Assembly (NCBI GenBank): GCA_900546365.1
Contig: URCF01000009.1
Coordinates: 1 to 64,000, forward strand
Length of the DNA stretch: 64,000 nucleotides
Direction of reading: 5' to 3'
From: an uncultured Porphyromonadaceae bacterium
GTDB taxonomy: Bacteria > Bacteroidota > Bacteroidia > Bacteroidales > Muribaculaceae
The notes under the pieces were generated by a model. That model made no database searches and was not told the origin of the DNA. It saw nothing but the letters and a program-made list of their open reading frames with translations. Numbering within the stretch: position 1 is the first letter of the stretch; the number at the start of each line of letters is the position of its first letter. Of this stretch, positions 24,043 through 32,397 are shown in pieces. A program made the translations under genes and the position numbers.

Positions 24043-24639
24043 TTAGCGGCGGTGGGCGAGGAGGTCGCCAAGGGAGAAGGCTGCTTTGAGGGCGGATGGT
24101 TTGGGGGCGTCAAGAGTGCGGGTGCCGGTGAGGCAGAGTGGGGGATAGACTGTGAACCCGGCGGGCCGGAATATGCGCTTGAGGGCTTTGATGGCGGGGC
24201 GTGTCTGGGTGATGCTGAGCGGCCAGGGTGCTGTGCATGCGCAGATGATGCCGAGGCGGGCTCCGCGCTGCAGCGGTTTGGGCAGGGATGTGCCCGAGGT
24301 GTCAATGAGGGCATACACGAGCCTGTCGAGGAGAGTTTTGAGTGTGCCGGGCATTGAACTCCAATAGATGGGCATGGCTATGAGCAGCGAGTCGGCTTGG
24401 CTGATGAGTTGTGCCAGTTGATGGGCATCGTCATGGGGCAGTGCGCATTGTCCTGTGGTGCGGCATTTCATGCACGCCACGCATGGGTGGAAGTCGAGAT
24501 GGCTGATTGTGAGTCGTTTGACTGTGGCGCCGGCTGCAATGGCGCCTCGTTCGGCTTCATCGAGGAGTGTGGCTACGTTGCCGCCGAGTCGCGGCGATGC
24601 CATGATGGAAAGGACCAAGGGGGAATTGTCTTGCTGCAT
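24043..24639 (-). CDS. NAD(P)H-dependent FMN oxidoreductase, flavodoxin-like fold
   Basis: 198 residues. LVLSIMASPRLGGNVATLLDEA is the FMN phosphate-binding loop of the NADPH-dependent FMN reductase/iron-sulfur flavoprotein family. PCVACMKCRTTGQC (about 52-65) has the CxxC-x4-C pattern of the cysteine-containing members, and MPIYWSSMPGTLKTLLDR is the family second FMN segment. The cysteines are fewer than the four needed for a cubane, so an iron-sulfur cluster is uncertain. It lies alone between the restriction-modification cassette and asnS, behind the asnS terminator. Substrate unknown. Confidence 0.85.
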   Translation of the reverse strand: MQQDNSPLVLSIMASPRLGGNVATLLDEAERGAIAAGATVKRLTISHLDFHPCVACMKCRTTGQCALPHDDAHQLAQLISQADSLLIAMPIYWSSMPGTLKTLLDRLVYALIDTSGTSLPKPLQRGARLGIICACTAPWPLSITQTRPAIKALKRIFRPAGFTVYPPLCLTGTRTLDAPKPSALKAAFSLGDLLAHRR

Positions 24640-24652
24640 GGAATGTATATAG

Positions 24653-24682
24653 AAAAAGGGTGCGCAAATTTGCGCACCCTTT
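24653..24682 (-). terminator. Terminator of asnS
   Basis: A 28-base perfect palindrome (24655-24682) followed on the minus strand by a T run that overlaps the stem foot (down to 24653). Confidence 0.8.
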
Positions 24683-24696
24683 GTATGAGAGGTATT

Positions 24697-26085
24697 TTAG
24701 AATTCAGCGTTCTTGGGAGTGCGCGGGAACGGAATCACATCGCGTATGTTGGTCATTCCGGTGACGAACAGCACAAGGCGTTCAAATCCGAGACCGAAGC
24801 CTGAGTGGGGCACTGAGCCGAAGCGGCGGGTGTCGAGATACCACCACATATCCTTCATGGGGATATTCAGCTCCTCGATGCGTGTCAGCAGCTTGTTGTA
24901 GTCGGCCTCACGCTCGGAGCCGCCGATAATCTCTCCGATCTTGGGGAAGAGGACATCCATGGCGCGGACGGTGCGTCCGTCCTCGTTCTGCTTCATGTAG
25001 AATGCTTTGATATCCTTGGGGTAGTCGGTGAGAATCACGGGGCGTTTGAAATGCTCCTCCACAAGGAACCGCTCGTGCTCGCTCTGCAGGTCGGCACCCC
25101 AGAACACAGGGAACTCAAACTTGTGGCCGCTCTCTTCGAGGATTTTCACACCTTCGGTATAGGTGAGGCGCACAAACTCATGCTCTACAACCGATTTGAG
25201 GCGGTCAACGAGCTCAGGGTCGTACATCTGGGCAAGGAAGTCGATGTCGTCGCGGCAGTGGTCGAGGGCATAGTTGATACAATATTTGATGAAATCCTCG
25301 GCGAGCTCCATATTGTCGGTGATGTCGTAGAACGCTATTTCGGGTTCTATCATCCAGAACTCCGACAGGTGGCGCGGAGTGTTGGAGTTCTCGGCGCGGA
25401 ATGTGGGGCCGAAGGTGTAGATGGCACCAAGGGCGGTGGCACCGAGTTCGCCTTCAAGCTGTCCGCTGACGGTGAGGGCGGTGGGCTTGCCGAAGAAATC
25501 GGCGGAGAAGTCCACCTTGCCATCCTCGCATTTGGGCAGGTTGTTGAGGTCGAGGGTGGTTACCTGAAACATTGCTCCGGCGCCTTCGCAGTCGCTCGCT
25601 GTGATGAGCGGGGTGTGGAGGTAGAAGAAGCCGCGCTCGTTGAAGAACTTGTGGATGGCGAAAGCCAGGGTGCTGCGCACGCGGAGCACGGCACCGAAGG
25701 TGTTGGTGCGGGGGCGCAGGTGGGCTTTCTCACGCAGGAATTCCAGAGTGTGGCCTTTTTTCTGCAGGGGGTATGTTTCGGGGTCGGCGGTGCCGAACAC
25801 CTCGAGAGTGTCGGCCTGCACTTCCACGGTCTGCCCTTTGCCCATTGATTCGCACAGAGTGCCGGTGACATGGACGCTTGAGCCGGTGGTGACGGGACGA
25901 AGCTGCTCGTCGGTGAACTTGGTCATGTCGAGCACTATCTGGATGTTCTTGATGGTGGAGCCGTCGTTGAGTGCGATGAACTGCACATGCTTGTTGCCAC
26001 GACGGGTGCGGACCCATCCCATCACGCTGACCTCTTTGCCAATCATTTCGGGCGAGAAGAGGGATATGATTTTATTGCGTTTCAT
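24697..26085 (-). CDS. asnS: Asparaginyl-tRNA synthetase
   Basis: Class II enzyme that charges tRNA-Asn. 462 residues from the ATG at 26085; the ATG at 26103 would overlap the rluB-type stop. The N-terminal OB-fold anticodon-binding domain includes VMGWVRTRRGNKHVQFIALNDG. Class II motifs are FRAENSNTPRHLSEFWMIEPE (motif 2) and GFGLGFERLVLFVTGMTNIRDVIPFPR (motif 3). The R-H-L-S-E-F sequence and TVSGQLEGE fit AsnRS rather than AspRS. It follows the pseudouridine synthase gene by 10 bases and shares its transcript. Confidence 0.96.
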   Translation of the reverse strand: MKRNKIISLFSPEMIGKEVSVMGWVRTRRGNKHVQFIALNDGSTIKNIQIVLDMTKFTDEQLRPVTTGSSVHVTGTLCESMGKGQTVEVQADTLEVFGTADPETYPLQKKGHTLEFLREKAHLRPRTNTFGAVLRVRSTLAFAIHKFFNERGFFYLHTPLITASDCEGAGAMFQVTTLDLNNLPKCEDGKVDFSADFFGKPTALTVSGQLEGELGATALGAIYTFGPTFRAENSNTPRHLSEFWMIEPEIAFYDITDNMELAEDFIKYCINYALDHCRDDIDFLAQMYDPELVDRLKSVVEHEFVRLTYTEGVKILEESGHKFEFPVFWGADLQSEHERFLVEEHFKRPVILTDYPKDIKAFYMKQNEDGRTVRAMDVLFPKIGEIIGGSEREADYNKLLTRIEELNIPMKDMWWYLDTRRFGSVPHSGFGLGFERLVLFVTGMTNIRDVIPFPRTPKNAEF

Positions 26086-26095
26086 ATAAGAATTA

Positions 26096-27382
26096 TTATT
26101 CAAATGAGCCCATTTTGAGGAAGTTCACTTCTTCCTGAGTGAGGTAGCGCCAGCGGCCTCGGGGCAGGTTTTTCTTGGTGAGTCCGGCGAAATACACGCG
26201 GTCGAGCTTTGTCACATGATAGCCGAGGCTCTCGAACAGACGGCGCACGATGCGGTTGCGGCCTGAGTGGATTTCAATGCCGGCCTGGTTGCGGTCGGTT
26301 TCGGTGGCATAGCTGATGGCATCGGCGTGGATGGGGCCGTCCTCGAGCTCAATGCCATCGGCGATACGCTGCATATCGTCCTCGGAGATATCCTTGTCGG
26401 TCCACACATGGTAAATCTTTTTCTTGACATACTTGGGGTGTGTGAGCTTGGAGGCGAGGTCGCCGTCGTTGGTGAGCAGGAGCACACCGGTGGTGTTGCG
26501 GTCAAGTCGTCCCACGGGGTAGATGCGTGCATCGCAGGCACCCTTCACGAGGTCCATCACAGTGAGGCGTCCGTTGGGGTCGTCGGAGGTGGTGACGCAA
26601 TCCTTCGGTTTGTTGAGCAGAATGTAGCATTTGCTCTCAAGGGTGACGAGCTTCTCGTCATACTCCACGGTGTCGCTATGTGTTATTTTTGTGCCGAGCT
26701 CGGTCACAACGTTGCCGTTGACTTTCACCAGACCCTGCTGGATGTATTCATCAGCTTCGCGGCGGGAGCATATACCGGCGTTGGCCATATATTTGTTGAG
26801 GCGGATTTCTTCGTTGGGGTCGATGACGGGAGCCTCGTATTCCACCTTCTTGGGGCGGGGCACAAAGCTCTTGCCACCCTGCGGCATGCCAAACTGGTTC
26901 TGGCGCGGACCCTGGTTGCGGTTGTTGTAGCGGTTGTTGTTGTATCCGCCCTGACGGTTGTTGTAGCGGTTGTTGTTATTGTTGTAGCGGTTGTTGTTGT
27001 AGCCGCCTTCACGCTGCTGGTAGGAACGCTGCTGGTAGGGGCGCTGCTGATAGGTGCGCTGCTGGTTCTCTTCACCTTCGGTAGCCGTGGCCTGACCCTC
27101 GGCATCGGTGGTGGCGGGAGCGTGATACTGCTGACGGGGACGATATCCGCTGTCACCCTGATTGTTGTAGCGGTTGTAGGAGTTCTGACGGTTATAGCCT
27201 CCCTGTCGGTTATATCCGTTCTGACGCTGCTGGTACGGGGTGCGTGGACGGTAGTCGCTGTGGTGCTGTGCATCGGAGTTGTATTCGTTTCCAATGGCAG
27301 ATGAGTTAGTTTGCTGGTCGGGATTCATGTTCACCGACTGCCCGATGCGGGGACGTTTCGGTTTTTTCTCGTTACTTTCCAT
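26096..27382 (-). CDS. RluB-type 23S rRNA pseudouridine synthase with long disordered N terminus
   Basis: Isomerises a uridine, probably in 23S rRNA. 428 residues. The last 240 are standard: an S4 RNA-binding domain (IRLNKYMANAGICSRREADEYI), then the catalytic domain with VGRLDRNTTGVLLLTNDG, where the Asp of GRLD is catalytic, and HSGRNRIVRRLFESLGYHV. The first about 185 residues are unusual: almost only Asn, Tyr, Arg, Gln and Gly with repeats such as YQQR and NNRYNN. This makes the protein much longer than typical RluB (about 290). Codons in the repeats are varied enough to rule out a simple sequencing artefact. Promoter-like box and a structured leader lie upstream; asnS follows in the same unit. 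Confidence 0.9.
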   Translation of the reverse strand: MESNEKKPKRPRIGQSVNMNPDQQTNSSAIGNEYNSDAQHHSDYRPRTPYQQRQNGYNRQGGYNRQNSYNRYNNQGDSGYRPRQQYHAPATTDAEGQATATEGEENQQRTYQQRPYQQRSYQQREGGYNNNRYNNNNNRYNNRQGGYNNNRYNNRNQGPRQNQFGMPQGGKSFVPRPKKVEYEAPVIDPNEEIRLNKYMANAGICSRREADEYIQQGLVKVNGNVVTELGTKITHSDTVEYDEKLVTLESKCYILLNKPKDCVTTSDDPNGRLTVMDLVKGACDARIYPVGRLDRNTTGVLLLTNDGDLASKLTHPKYVKKKIYHVWTDKDISEDDMQRIADGIELEDGPIHADAISYATETDRNQAGIEIHSGRNRIVRRLFESLGYHVTKLDRVYFAGLTKKNLPRGRWRYLTQEEVNFLKMGSFE

Positions 27383-27537
27383 GTGTAGTGACCTTTACGT
27401 AAATGGTAATAAAAAATTGAATGAAATTAAAAATTATTTAGACTGGCCTCGCGGCGGAATCTCTGATTAAATAATGCAAAAGAACAACCATGGGCACAGT
27501 ACCCGGAAGGTTCTCCGCCCATTTAGCAGCAAAGGTA
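27383..27537 (-). promoter_or_regulatory. Leader and promoter region of the rluB-type gene
   Basis: On the minus strand, -7 box TACCTTTG at 27537-27530 is followed by a leader of about 140 bases. In it ATGGGC (27522-27517) can pair with GCCCAT (27495-27490), or the overlapping GGCGGA (27519-27514) can pair with TCCGCC (27458-27453). The two pairings exclude each other. The last 60 bases before the ATG are A/T-rich and unstructured. No known riboswitch class was recognised. Confidence 0.4.
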
Positions 27538-27553
27538 ATGCATAAAAAGCAAA

Positions 27554-27590
27554 CAAACCGTATAAATTCCTGAGAAATTCATACGGTTTG
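27554..27590 (-). terminator. Terminator of the sorting-tail protein gene
   Basis: Arms 27554-27563 and 27581-27590 form a 10-bp stem. T-rich sequence follows on the minus strand. It lies 24 bases after the stop of the gene at 27614-29155. Confidence 0.65.
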
Positions 27591-27613
27591 ATGTTTTTTT
27601 ATGTTTTTTGGGC

Positions 27614-29155
27614 TCAGCGAACCACAATCTTGCTCACATTGCGTGTGCCATCGGCATATTTGGTGGTTTTGATCACAAACATACCGGGCTGGGGGTTGGC
27701 CACCTTGCGGCCGAGAACATCGGTGTATTCAGTGTCCACTGCTGTGCCATGGTCGGCATCAATGGACCCGATGCCGGCGTAAACGGCGCGCTGCGACACA
27801 CGGGCATCGTTGTCCACAGTGTAGATCGATTCTACCTCGAGGGTGTTGAATGCCGGTCCATGGAAGAATATGGTTTTAATATCGCCGTTGGAGTATATGT
27901 CATACTGATCGGTGAAGCTGTAGGGGAGGTCGGTCATGGATTCGGGAAGGTAGTAGTAGTCATCGGGAGTGAACTCATACAGCGCACCGTCGAGATAGAT
28001 GCGGTATGCGAGGTGCTCGGGATTGATGAAATTGCCGTCCTCATCGGCGCAAGGCACATTGATGCGGATAAGCTGGTCCTCATCTGACCACGACACGATT
28101 TCCGGAGTGGCGGGAGTGGCAGGTTTGTCGCCGGCATAGCGGAACAGTTCCACATTGGTGATGCCATTGAGCATGGTGAAGTTGAAGTAGCTTGCCTCCA
28201 CGATATAGTCGGATGAGGGGTTGAGGGTGAAGTGGTCCTCGGCCTCGTTGACATCAAATGTGTATTCGCTTGACATGGTGAGGGTGGGATAGCCCCATTC
28301 ATCGGGTTCGCCCTCGCTCGCACCGATGAGGCGGATATATCTGGTGTCGGCGTTGGTGAGGATGTAGCCGGAGCGGAACGACAGCTTGCCGTTCTGGATG
28401 GTGCCCACCACATAGTCGTCGGGCGACATGGAGCTGAAGCCGGCCACATACACATCGTTGCCGCTGCGGGCCACCTTCATAAACCGTGATCCGGTGTCGC
28501 AGGTCATCATCCACTGCTCCACTTCGGCATCGGCCGGTGGGGTGAATGTGGTGACATCGCCCATGGGGAGAATTTCAAAATTGTTCATGAATATGAAAAA
28601 TCCGGCTTCATCCATTGTGTCGCCGTTCTTGAACACGCTTACACGGAGCGAGTTGTCGGCCTGACGGATGGTCTCGCCATCGATGGTGAAGTGAATGTCG
28701 TCCTTGAACTCCTCCACCTGACCGTAGTCGTCCACAGTCACTATTTCCAGATACAGCACCTGGTCAGGCGATTTGTAGAGCACCTGTCCGGCGGGAATAG
28801 TGATGTCGGTGCCGTTGATGTCGCCTGCCACCCAGGAGTATCCTTCGGTGTTGGCATCGCCGTTGAATCCGGGGGTAAGGTCCTGGAAATATATTTTCTT
28901 GCCGTCGGCAGAGCGGCGGATGGTCATCTTGTAGCCATCCACATCTTCATCGCCCCAGAAAGTGTTTTCAGTCACATTCATGATGTAGGCTTCATCGGAG
29001 CCTTCGGGGTTGTAGATGGGGTTTTCCATCACAGGCACTCCCGGGAGCAGCTTGGGCTGCGCCTTGGTGGCGAGAGTCATACGCTGTGCGGCACCGGCTG
29101 AGAGAGTGAGGCCGAAAATAGCGATAATGACTGATAGGATTTTGTGTTTTAACAT
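27614..29155 (-). CDS. Secreted protein of unknown function with type IX-like C-terminal sorting tail
   Basis: 513 residues with a signal peptide ending near LSAGA. I do not recognise a catalytic domain: the body is beta-rich, acidic and contains repeated short patterns such as FTPPADAEVE and SWSDEDQLIRINVPCADEDGN, the latter like a fibronectin-type segment. The last about 45 residues (TEYTDVLGRKVANPQPGMFVIKTTKY ... KIVVR, shown here in part) match the type A Por/T9SS sorting domain pattern, with a GR-K turn, a PGM/IFVI strand and a basic end. The same tail type occurs in the GH2 enzyme and subtilase of this window. It follows purB by 39 bases and has its own terminator. Surface or secreted location is inferred. 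Confidence 0.65.
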   Translation of the reverse strand: MLKHKILSVIIAIFGLTLSAGAAQRMTLATKAQPKLLPGVPVMENPIYNPEGSDEAYIMNVTENTFWGDEDVDGYKMTIRRSADGKKIYFQDLTPGFNGDANTEGYSWVAGDINGTDITIPAGQVLYKSPDQVLYLEIVTVDDYGQVEEFKDDIHFTIDGETIRQADNSLRVSVFKNGDTMDEAGFFIFMNNFEILPMGDVTTFTPPADAEVEQWMMTCDTGSRFMKVARSGNDVYVAGFSSMSPDDYVVGTIQNGKLSFRSGYILTNADTRYIRLIGASEGEPDEWGYPTLTMSSEYTFDVNEAEDHFTLNPSSDYIVEASYFNFTMLNGITNVELFRYAGDKPATPATPEIVSWSDEDQLIRINVPCADEDGNFINPEHLAYRIYLDGALYEFTPDDYYYLPESMTDLPYSFTDQYDIYSNGDIKTIFFHGPAFNTLEVESIYTVDNDARVSQRAVYAGIGSIDADHGTAVDTEYTDVLGRKVANPQPGMFVIKTTKYADGTRNVSKIVVR

Positions 29156-29194
29156 TGTTGATTGTGTTTGTGGAATATATGATATAGTACTATG

Positions 29195-30538
29195 TTATCG
29201 TCCTGTGTAGGTGTGGGGTGACAAGGCGTGAAGTTCGGCTTTCACCTCGGGGGTGACATCGAGAGTGTCGATAAATTCGGCGATGCTTTGTGCTGTGACC
29301 GCGGAGTTGGTGCGGGTAAGCTGCTTGAGGGTTTCGTAGGGGTGGGGATACCCTTCGCGGCGCAGGATGGTCTGTATCCCTTCGGCCACCACGGCCCACA
29401 TATTGTCAAGGTCGGCATCTATGGCCGGCTGATTGAGAATGAGCTTGCCGAGACCTTTGAGGGTGGAGGCCAGGGCAATGAGAGTGTGGCCCAGAGGCAC
29501 GCCCACGTTGCGGAGCACTGTGGAGTCGGTGAGGTCACGCTGGAGTCGCGACACCGGGAGCTTGGTGGCGAGGTGTGAGAATATGGCGTTGGCTATACCG
29601 AGATTGCCTTCGGAGTTCTCGAAGTCGATGGGATTCACCTTGTGGGGCATGGCGGAGGAGCCTACCTCGCCGGCCTTGATGCGCTGCTTGAAATATTCCA
29701 TGGATATATATTGCCATATATCGCGGTCAAGGTCGATGATGATGGTGTTGATGCGGCGGAGTGCGTCAAACAGGGCTGCAAGGTTGTCGTAGTTGGAAAT
29801 CTGAGTGGTGAACTCCTCGCGGTCGATGCCAAGTCGTGAGCTGAGGAAGTTGGCTGCAAACGATTTCCAGTCGTATTGGGGGTATGCCACGGAGTGGGCG
29901 TTGAAGTTGCCTGTGGCGCCGCCGAATTTTCCGGTCACGGGCACGCTCTTGAGCAGCTCCATCTGCTTGCGCAGACGGTAGGCGAATACCATTATCTCCT
30001 TGCCAAGACGGGTGGGGGAGGCTGGCTGGCCGTGGGTTTTAGCCAGCATGGCCACATCTTTCCACTCCCCGGCTTTGGATTCAAGGTCGGCAACGAGGGT
30101 GTCGAGCATAGGCAGATACACCTCATGGATGGCTTCGCGCACTGACATAGGCACAGAGGTGTTGTTGATGTCCTGCGAGGTGAGGCCGAAATGGATGAAC
30201 TCCTTGTACGGCTCCAGATGCAGGGCATCAAACCGCTCCTTGAGAAAATATTCCACGGCTTTCACATCGTGGTTGGTCACCGACTCTATCTCCTTGATGC
30301 ACCGGGCATCGTCCACGGTGAACTCCTTGTAGATGGCGCGGAGGGCGGGAAACAGTTCGTGGCTCACATCCTTGAGCTGCGGCAACGGCAGCTCGCATAG
30401 GGCTATGAAATATTCTACTTCCACTCTCACACGGTAGCGGATGAGGGCGTATTCTGAAAAATATTCGGCCAGGGGCTCGCATTTGGAACGGTAGCGGCCA
30501 TCGATGGGCGACACTGCTGTAAGCTCGGTAAGATGCAT
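29195..30538 (-). CDS. purB: Adenylosuccinate lyase
   Basis: Cleaves adenylosuccinate to AMP and SAICAR to AICAR, both in purine synthesis. 447 residues from the ATG at 30538, which begins MHLTELTAVSPIDGRYRSK; longer starts would extend over the promoter and beyond the family N terminus. The fumarase/aspartase signature is visible as GSSAMPHKVNPIDFENSEGN, with the flexible catalytic serine loop. SQDINNTSVPMS is the substrate-binding segment with catalytic region HFGLTSQDIN upstream. The sequence is of the E. coli PurB type. Transcribed divergently from the deacetylase gene. purC is 9 kb away. Confidence 0.97.
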   Translation of the reverse strand: MHLTELTAVSPIDGRYRSKCEPLAEYFSEYALIRYRVRVEVEYFIALCELPLPQLKDVSHELFPALRAIYKEFTVDDARCIKEIESVTNHDVKAVEYFLKERFDALHLEPYKEFIHFGLTSQDINNTSVPMSVREAIHEVYLPMLDTLVADLESKAGEWKDVAMLAKTHGQPASPTRLGKEIMVFAYRLRKQMELLKSVPVTGKFGGATGNFNAHSVAYPQYDWKSFAANFLSSRLGIDREEFTTQISNYDNLAALFDALRRINTIIIDLDRDIWQYISMEYFKQRIKAGEVGSSAMPHKVNPIDFENSEGNLGIANAIFSHLATKLPVSRLQRDLTDSTVLRNVGVPLGHTLIALASTLKGLGKLILNQPAIDADLDNMWAVVAEGIQTILRREGYPHPYETLKQLTRTNSAVTAQSIAEFIDTLDVTPEVKAELHALSPHTYTGR

Positions 30539-30568
30539 ATTGATGGTGTTTTTTGGATAATCAGGGTG

Positions 30569-30606
30569 CAAAGGTAGTAAGATTTTATGGAATTGTTGTA
30601 CATTTG
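30569..30606. promoter_or_regulatory. Divergent -7 boxes of purB and the deacetylase operon
   Basis: Minus-strand TACCTTTG (30576-30569) for purB, leader about 26 bases, and plus-strand TACATTTG (30599-30606) for the deacetylase. The plus box ends five bases before the ATG at 30612, so that mRNA would have a leader of about one base or none. Neither has a clear -33 TTTG. Confidence 0.55.
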
Positions 30607-30611
30607 CACCC

Positions 30612-31403
30612 ATGTATTGCTTGAGTTTTGACATTGAAGCGTTTGACTTGCCGCGTGAACTTGGCTACGATATTGAGTTCGGGCAGCAGATGGAGGTGTC
30701 GCGCCAAGGCACAAGAGCCGTGCTTGACATCCTCAGAGAACATTCGGTGCGGGCCACATTTTTCGTGACTGTGAAGTTTGCAGAGAATGCTCCCGAGGAG
30801 CTGTCGAGGATTGTGGCCGAGGGACATGAGCTGGCGAGCCACGGCATGAACCACTGGCATTTCGAGCCGGAGCATCTTGCGCAGTCAAGGCTGCGGCTTC
30901 AGGAGCTTACCGGGGCGGAGGTGAAAGGGTTCCGCATGGCCCGCATGGCCAAGGTGGAGCCGGAGCTGTTTGCCACGGCCGGATACAACTACGAATCGTC
31001 GCTCAACCCCACCTTCATCCCCGGACGCTACAATCATCTCACCAAGCCTCGCACTCCGTTTGTGCAGAGAGGCGGTGTGCTCCAGATTCCCACATCCGTC
31101 ACCCCGTGGGTGCGGTTTCCGATGTTCTGGCTTGCCGGCCATGTTCTGCCGCCGGTGGTTTACAAGGCGTTGGCGCGTCGCATCCATGCCCATGACGGCT
31201 ATTTTGCCACATATTCCCATCCGTGGGAGTATTTTCCGCTCCACACTCTCGCGCCCGACATCAAGATACCGCTGATGATACGCCACCGCAGCGGTGCGGG
31301 GATGCAGAGTATGCTCGAGGGGGTGATTGCGGATGCCAAAAAGCATGGCATTGCGTTCGGCACCTACAGCGAGTTGGCTCAGTTGTACTCAGCGCATATT
31401 TAA
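30612..31403 (+). CDS. Polysaccharide deacetylase (NodB-fold, ArnD-like role possible)
   Basis: 263 residues, no signal peptide, so cytoplasmic or at the inner face of the membrane. NodB-fold motifs: SFDIEAFD with Asp7 as base and Glu9 where most members have Asp; RATFFVT; HELASHGMNHWHF with metal His77 and His81; GFRMARMAKVEPE; and SHPWE (His203). This branch resembles the HPWE-type deacetylases found in polysaccharide and lipid-linked sugar pathways. The next gene, a GT2, starts 16 bases after the stop. Together with the GT2 and GT87-like genes it recalls the ArnD, ArnC and ArnT set. The actual substrate, an acylated or formylated sugar on a lipid carrier or a free glycan, is an inference. 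Confidence 0.88.
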   Translation: MYCLSFDIEAFDLPRELGYDIEFGQQMEVSRQGTRAVLDILREHSVRATFFVTVKFAENAPEELSRIVAEGHELASHGMNHWHFEPEHLAQSRLRLQELTGAEVKGFRMARMAKVEPELFATAGYNYESSLNPTFIPGRYNHLTKPRTPFVQRGGVLQIPTSVTPWVRFPMFWLAGHVLPPVVYKALARRIHAHDGYFATYSHPWEYFPLHTLAPDIKIPLMIRHRSGAGMQSMLEGVIADAKKHGIAFGTYSELAQLYSAHI

Positions 31404-31419
31404 ATCAAATGATAGTGCC

Positions 31420-32397
31420 ATGAAAAGAGTGACAGTGCTTCTTCCGGCGTTCAACGAGGCTGCCTCGATGCCTCTGCTCCGCTCCAAGATGGAGCGGCTG
31501 GCCGAGGAAAACCACTCGGTGGAGTGGGAATTTCTGATTGTGGACGACGGTAGCAGCGACGCCACTGCTGAGCTTGCTAAGCAATATCATGATGAGGATC
31601 CTCGGTTCAGCTATGTGAGCCTCAGCCGCAATTTCGGCAAGGAGGCCGCGATGCTCGCCGGTATGGACTACGCCACCGGCCACGCCGTTATTATAATGGA
31701 CAGCGATATGCAGCACCCCACCGATGTGGTGCCGCAGATGCTGGACCTGTGGCAGCAGGGGTGGCAGGATGTGTATGCCGTCCGAGCTTCAAGCCACGAG
31801 GGATGGTGGAAACGGAAAACCTCGCAATGGTATTACCGCCTGCTCCAGAATGTGACTCGGGTACCGATCCAGGCCAACACCGGTGATTTCCGCCTGCTCG
31901 ACAGGGTGTGTGTCAACGCCCTACGCCGCATGCGCGAAACGCAGCGCAACACCAAAGGTATGTACAGCTGGATAGGGTATCGCAAAATCGGAATCACCTA
32001 CAATCAGCTCAGCCGCTCGGAGGGCCGCTCCAAATGGAGCTGGTGGAGCCTGCTCAATCTCGCTGTGGAGGGTGTGACCTCCTACACTACCGCACCGCTG
32101 CGGCTGGCTTCGCTGATGGGAGTGGCATGCTCGATTGTGGGATTCGTATATCTGATATATATCCTCACCAACACCCTGCTGTGGGGCGACCCTGTGGCCG
32201 GCTATCCCACCATCATGGTCACGGTGCTGTTCATGGGCGGCGTGCAGCTGTTGTGTCTCGGTATTATCGGCGAATACCTGAGCCGAGTGTTCAGCGAGAG
32301 CAAGCACCGGCCCCCGTATATAGCCAATGTTCACAATGGCCGTCAGATAGTGGCGGATGTAGATGTTACCAGCCATGAAGTTGATGCAGGTGCGTGA
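31420..32397 (+). CDS. GT2 polyprenyl-phosphate glycosyltransferase (ArnC/GtrB-like)
   Basis: 325 residues. Begins MKRVTVLLPAFNEAASMPLL; the longer reading from 31327 lies inside the previous gene and was rejected. Nucleotide-sugar motif VDDGSSD has Asp42-Asp43, followed by SLSRNFGKEAAMLAGMDYA and MDSDMQHP (about 97-104), which is typical of the DPM1/ArnC/GtrB group. Two transmembrane helices follow near the C terminus (about 230-255 and 265-290), then GEYLSRVFSESKHRPPYI, a well-conserved end in this group. It should load a sugar onto undecaprenyl phosphate at the inner face of the inner membrane. It is flanked by a deacetylase and a GT-C-like enzyme. The sugar is unknown. Confidence 0.92.
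   Translation: MKRVTVLLPAFNEAASMPLLRSKMERLAEENHSVEWEFLIVDDGSSDATAELAKQYHDEDPRFSYVSLSRNFGKEAAMLAGMDYATGHAVIIMDSDMQHPTDVVPQMLDLWQQGWQDVYAVRASSHEGWWKRKTSQWYYRLLQNVTRVPIQANTGDFRLLDRVCVNALRRMRETQRNTKGMYSWIGYRKIGITYNQLSRSEGRSKWSWWSLLNLAVEGVTSYTTAPLRLASLMGVACSIVGFVYLIYILTNTLLWGDPVAGYPTIMVTVLFMGGVQLLCLGIIGEYLSRVFSESKHRPPYIANVHNGRQIVADVDVTSHEVDAGA

Noticed and set aside
26900..27250. Short repeats resembling a CRISPR array
   Set aside because: The repeats are in frame, of variable spacing, and encode the disordered tail of the pseudouridine synthase; there are no regular spacers and no cas genes.
26267..27304. 345-residue Val-rich ORF opposite the rluB-type gene
   Set aside because: Antisense reading of the Asn/Tyr/Arg/Gln repeats gives long Val/Ala runs; no start context or domain.
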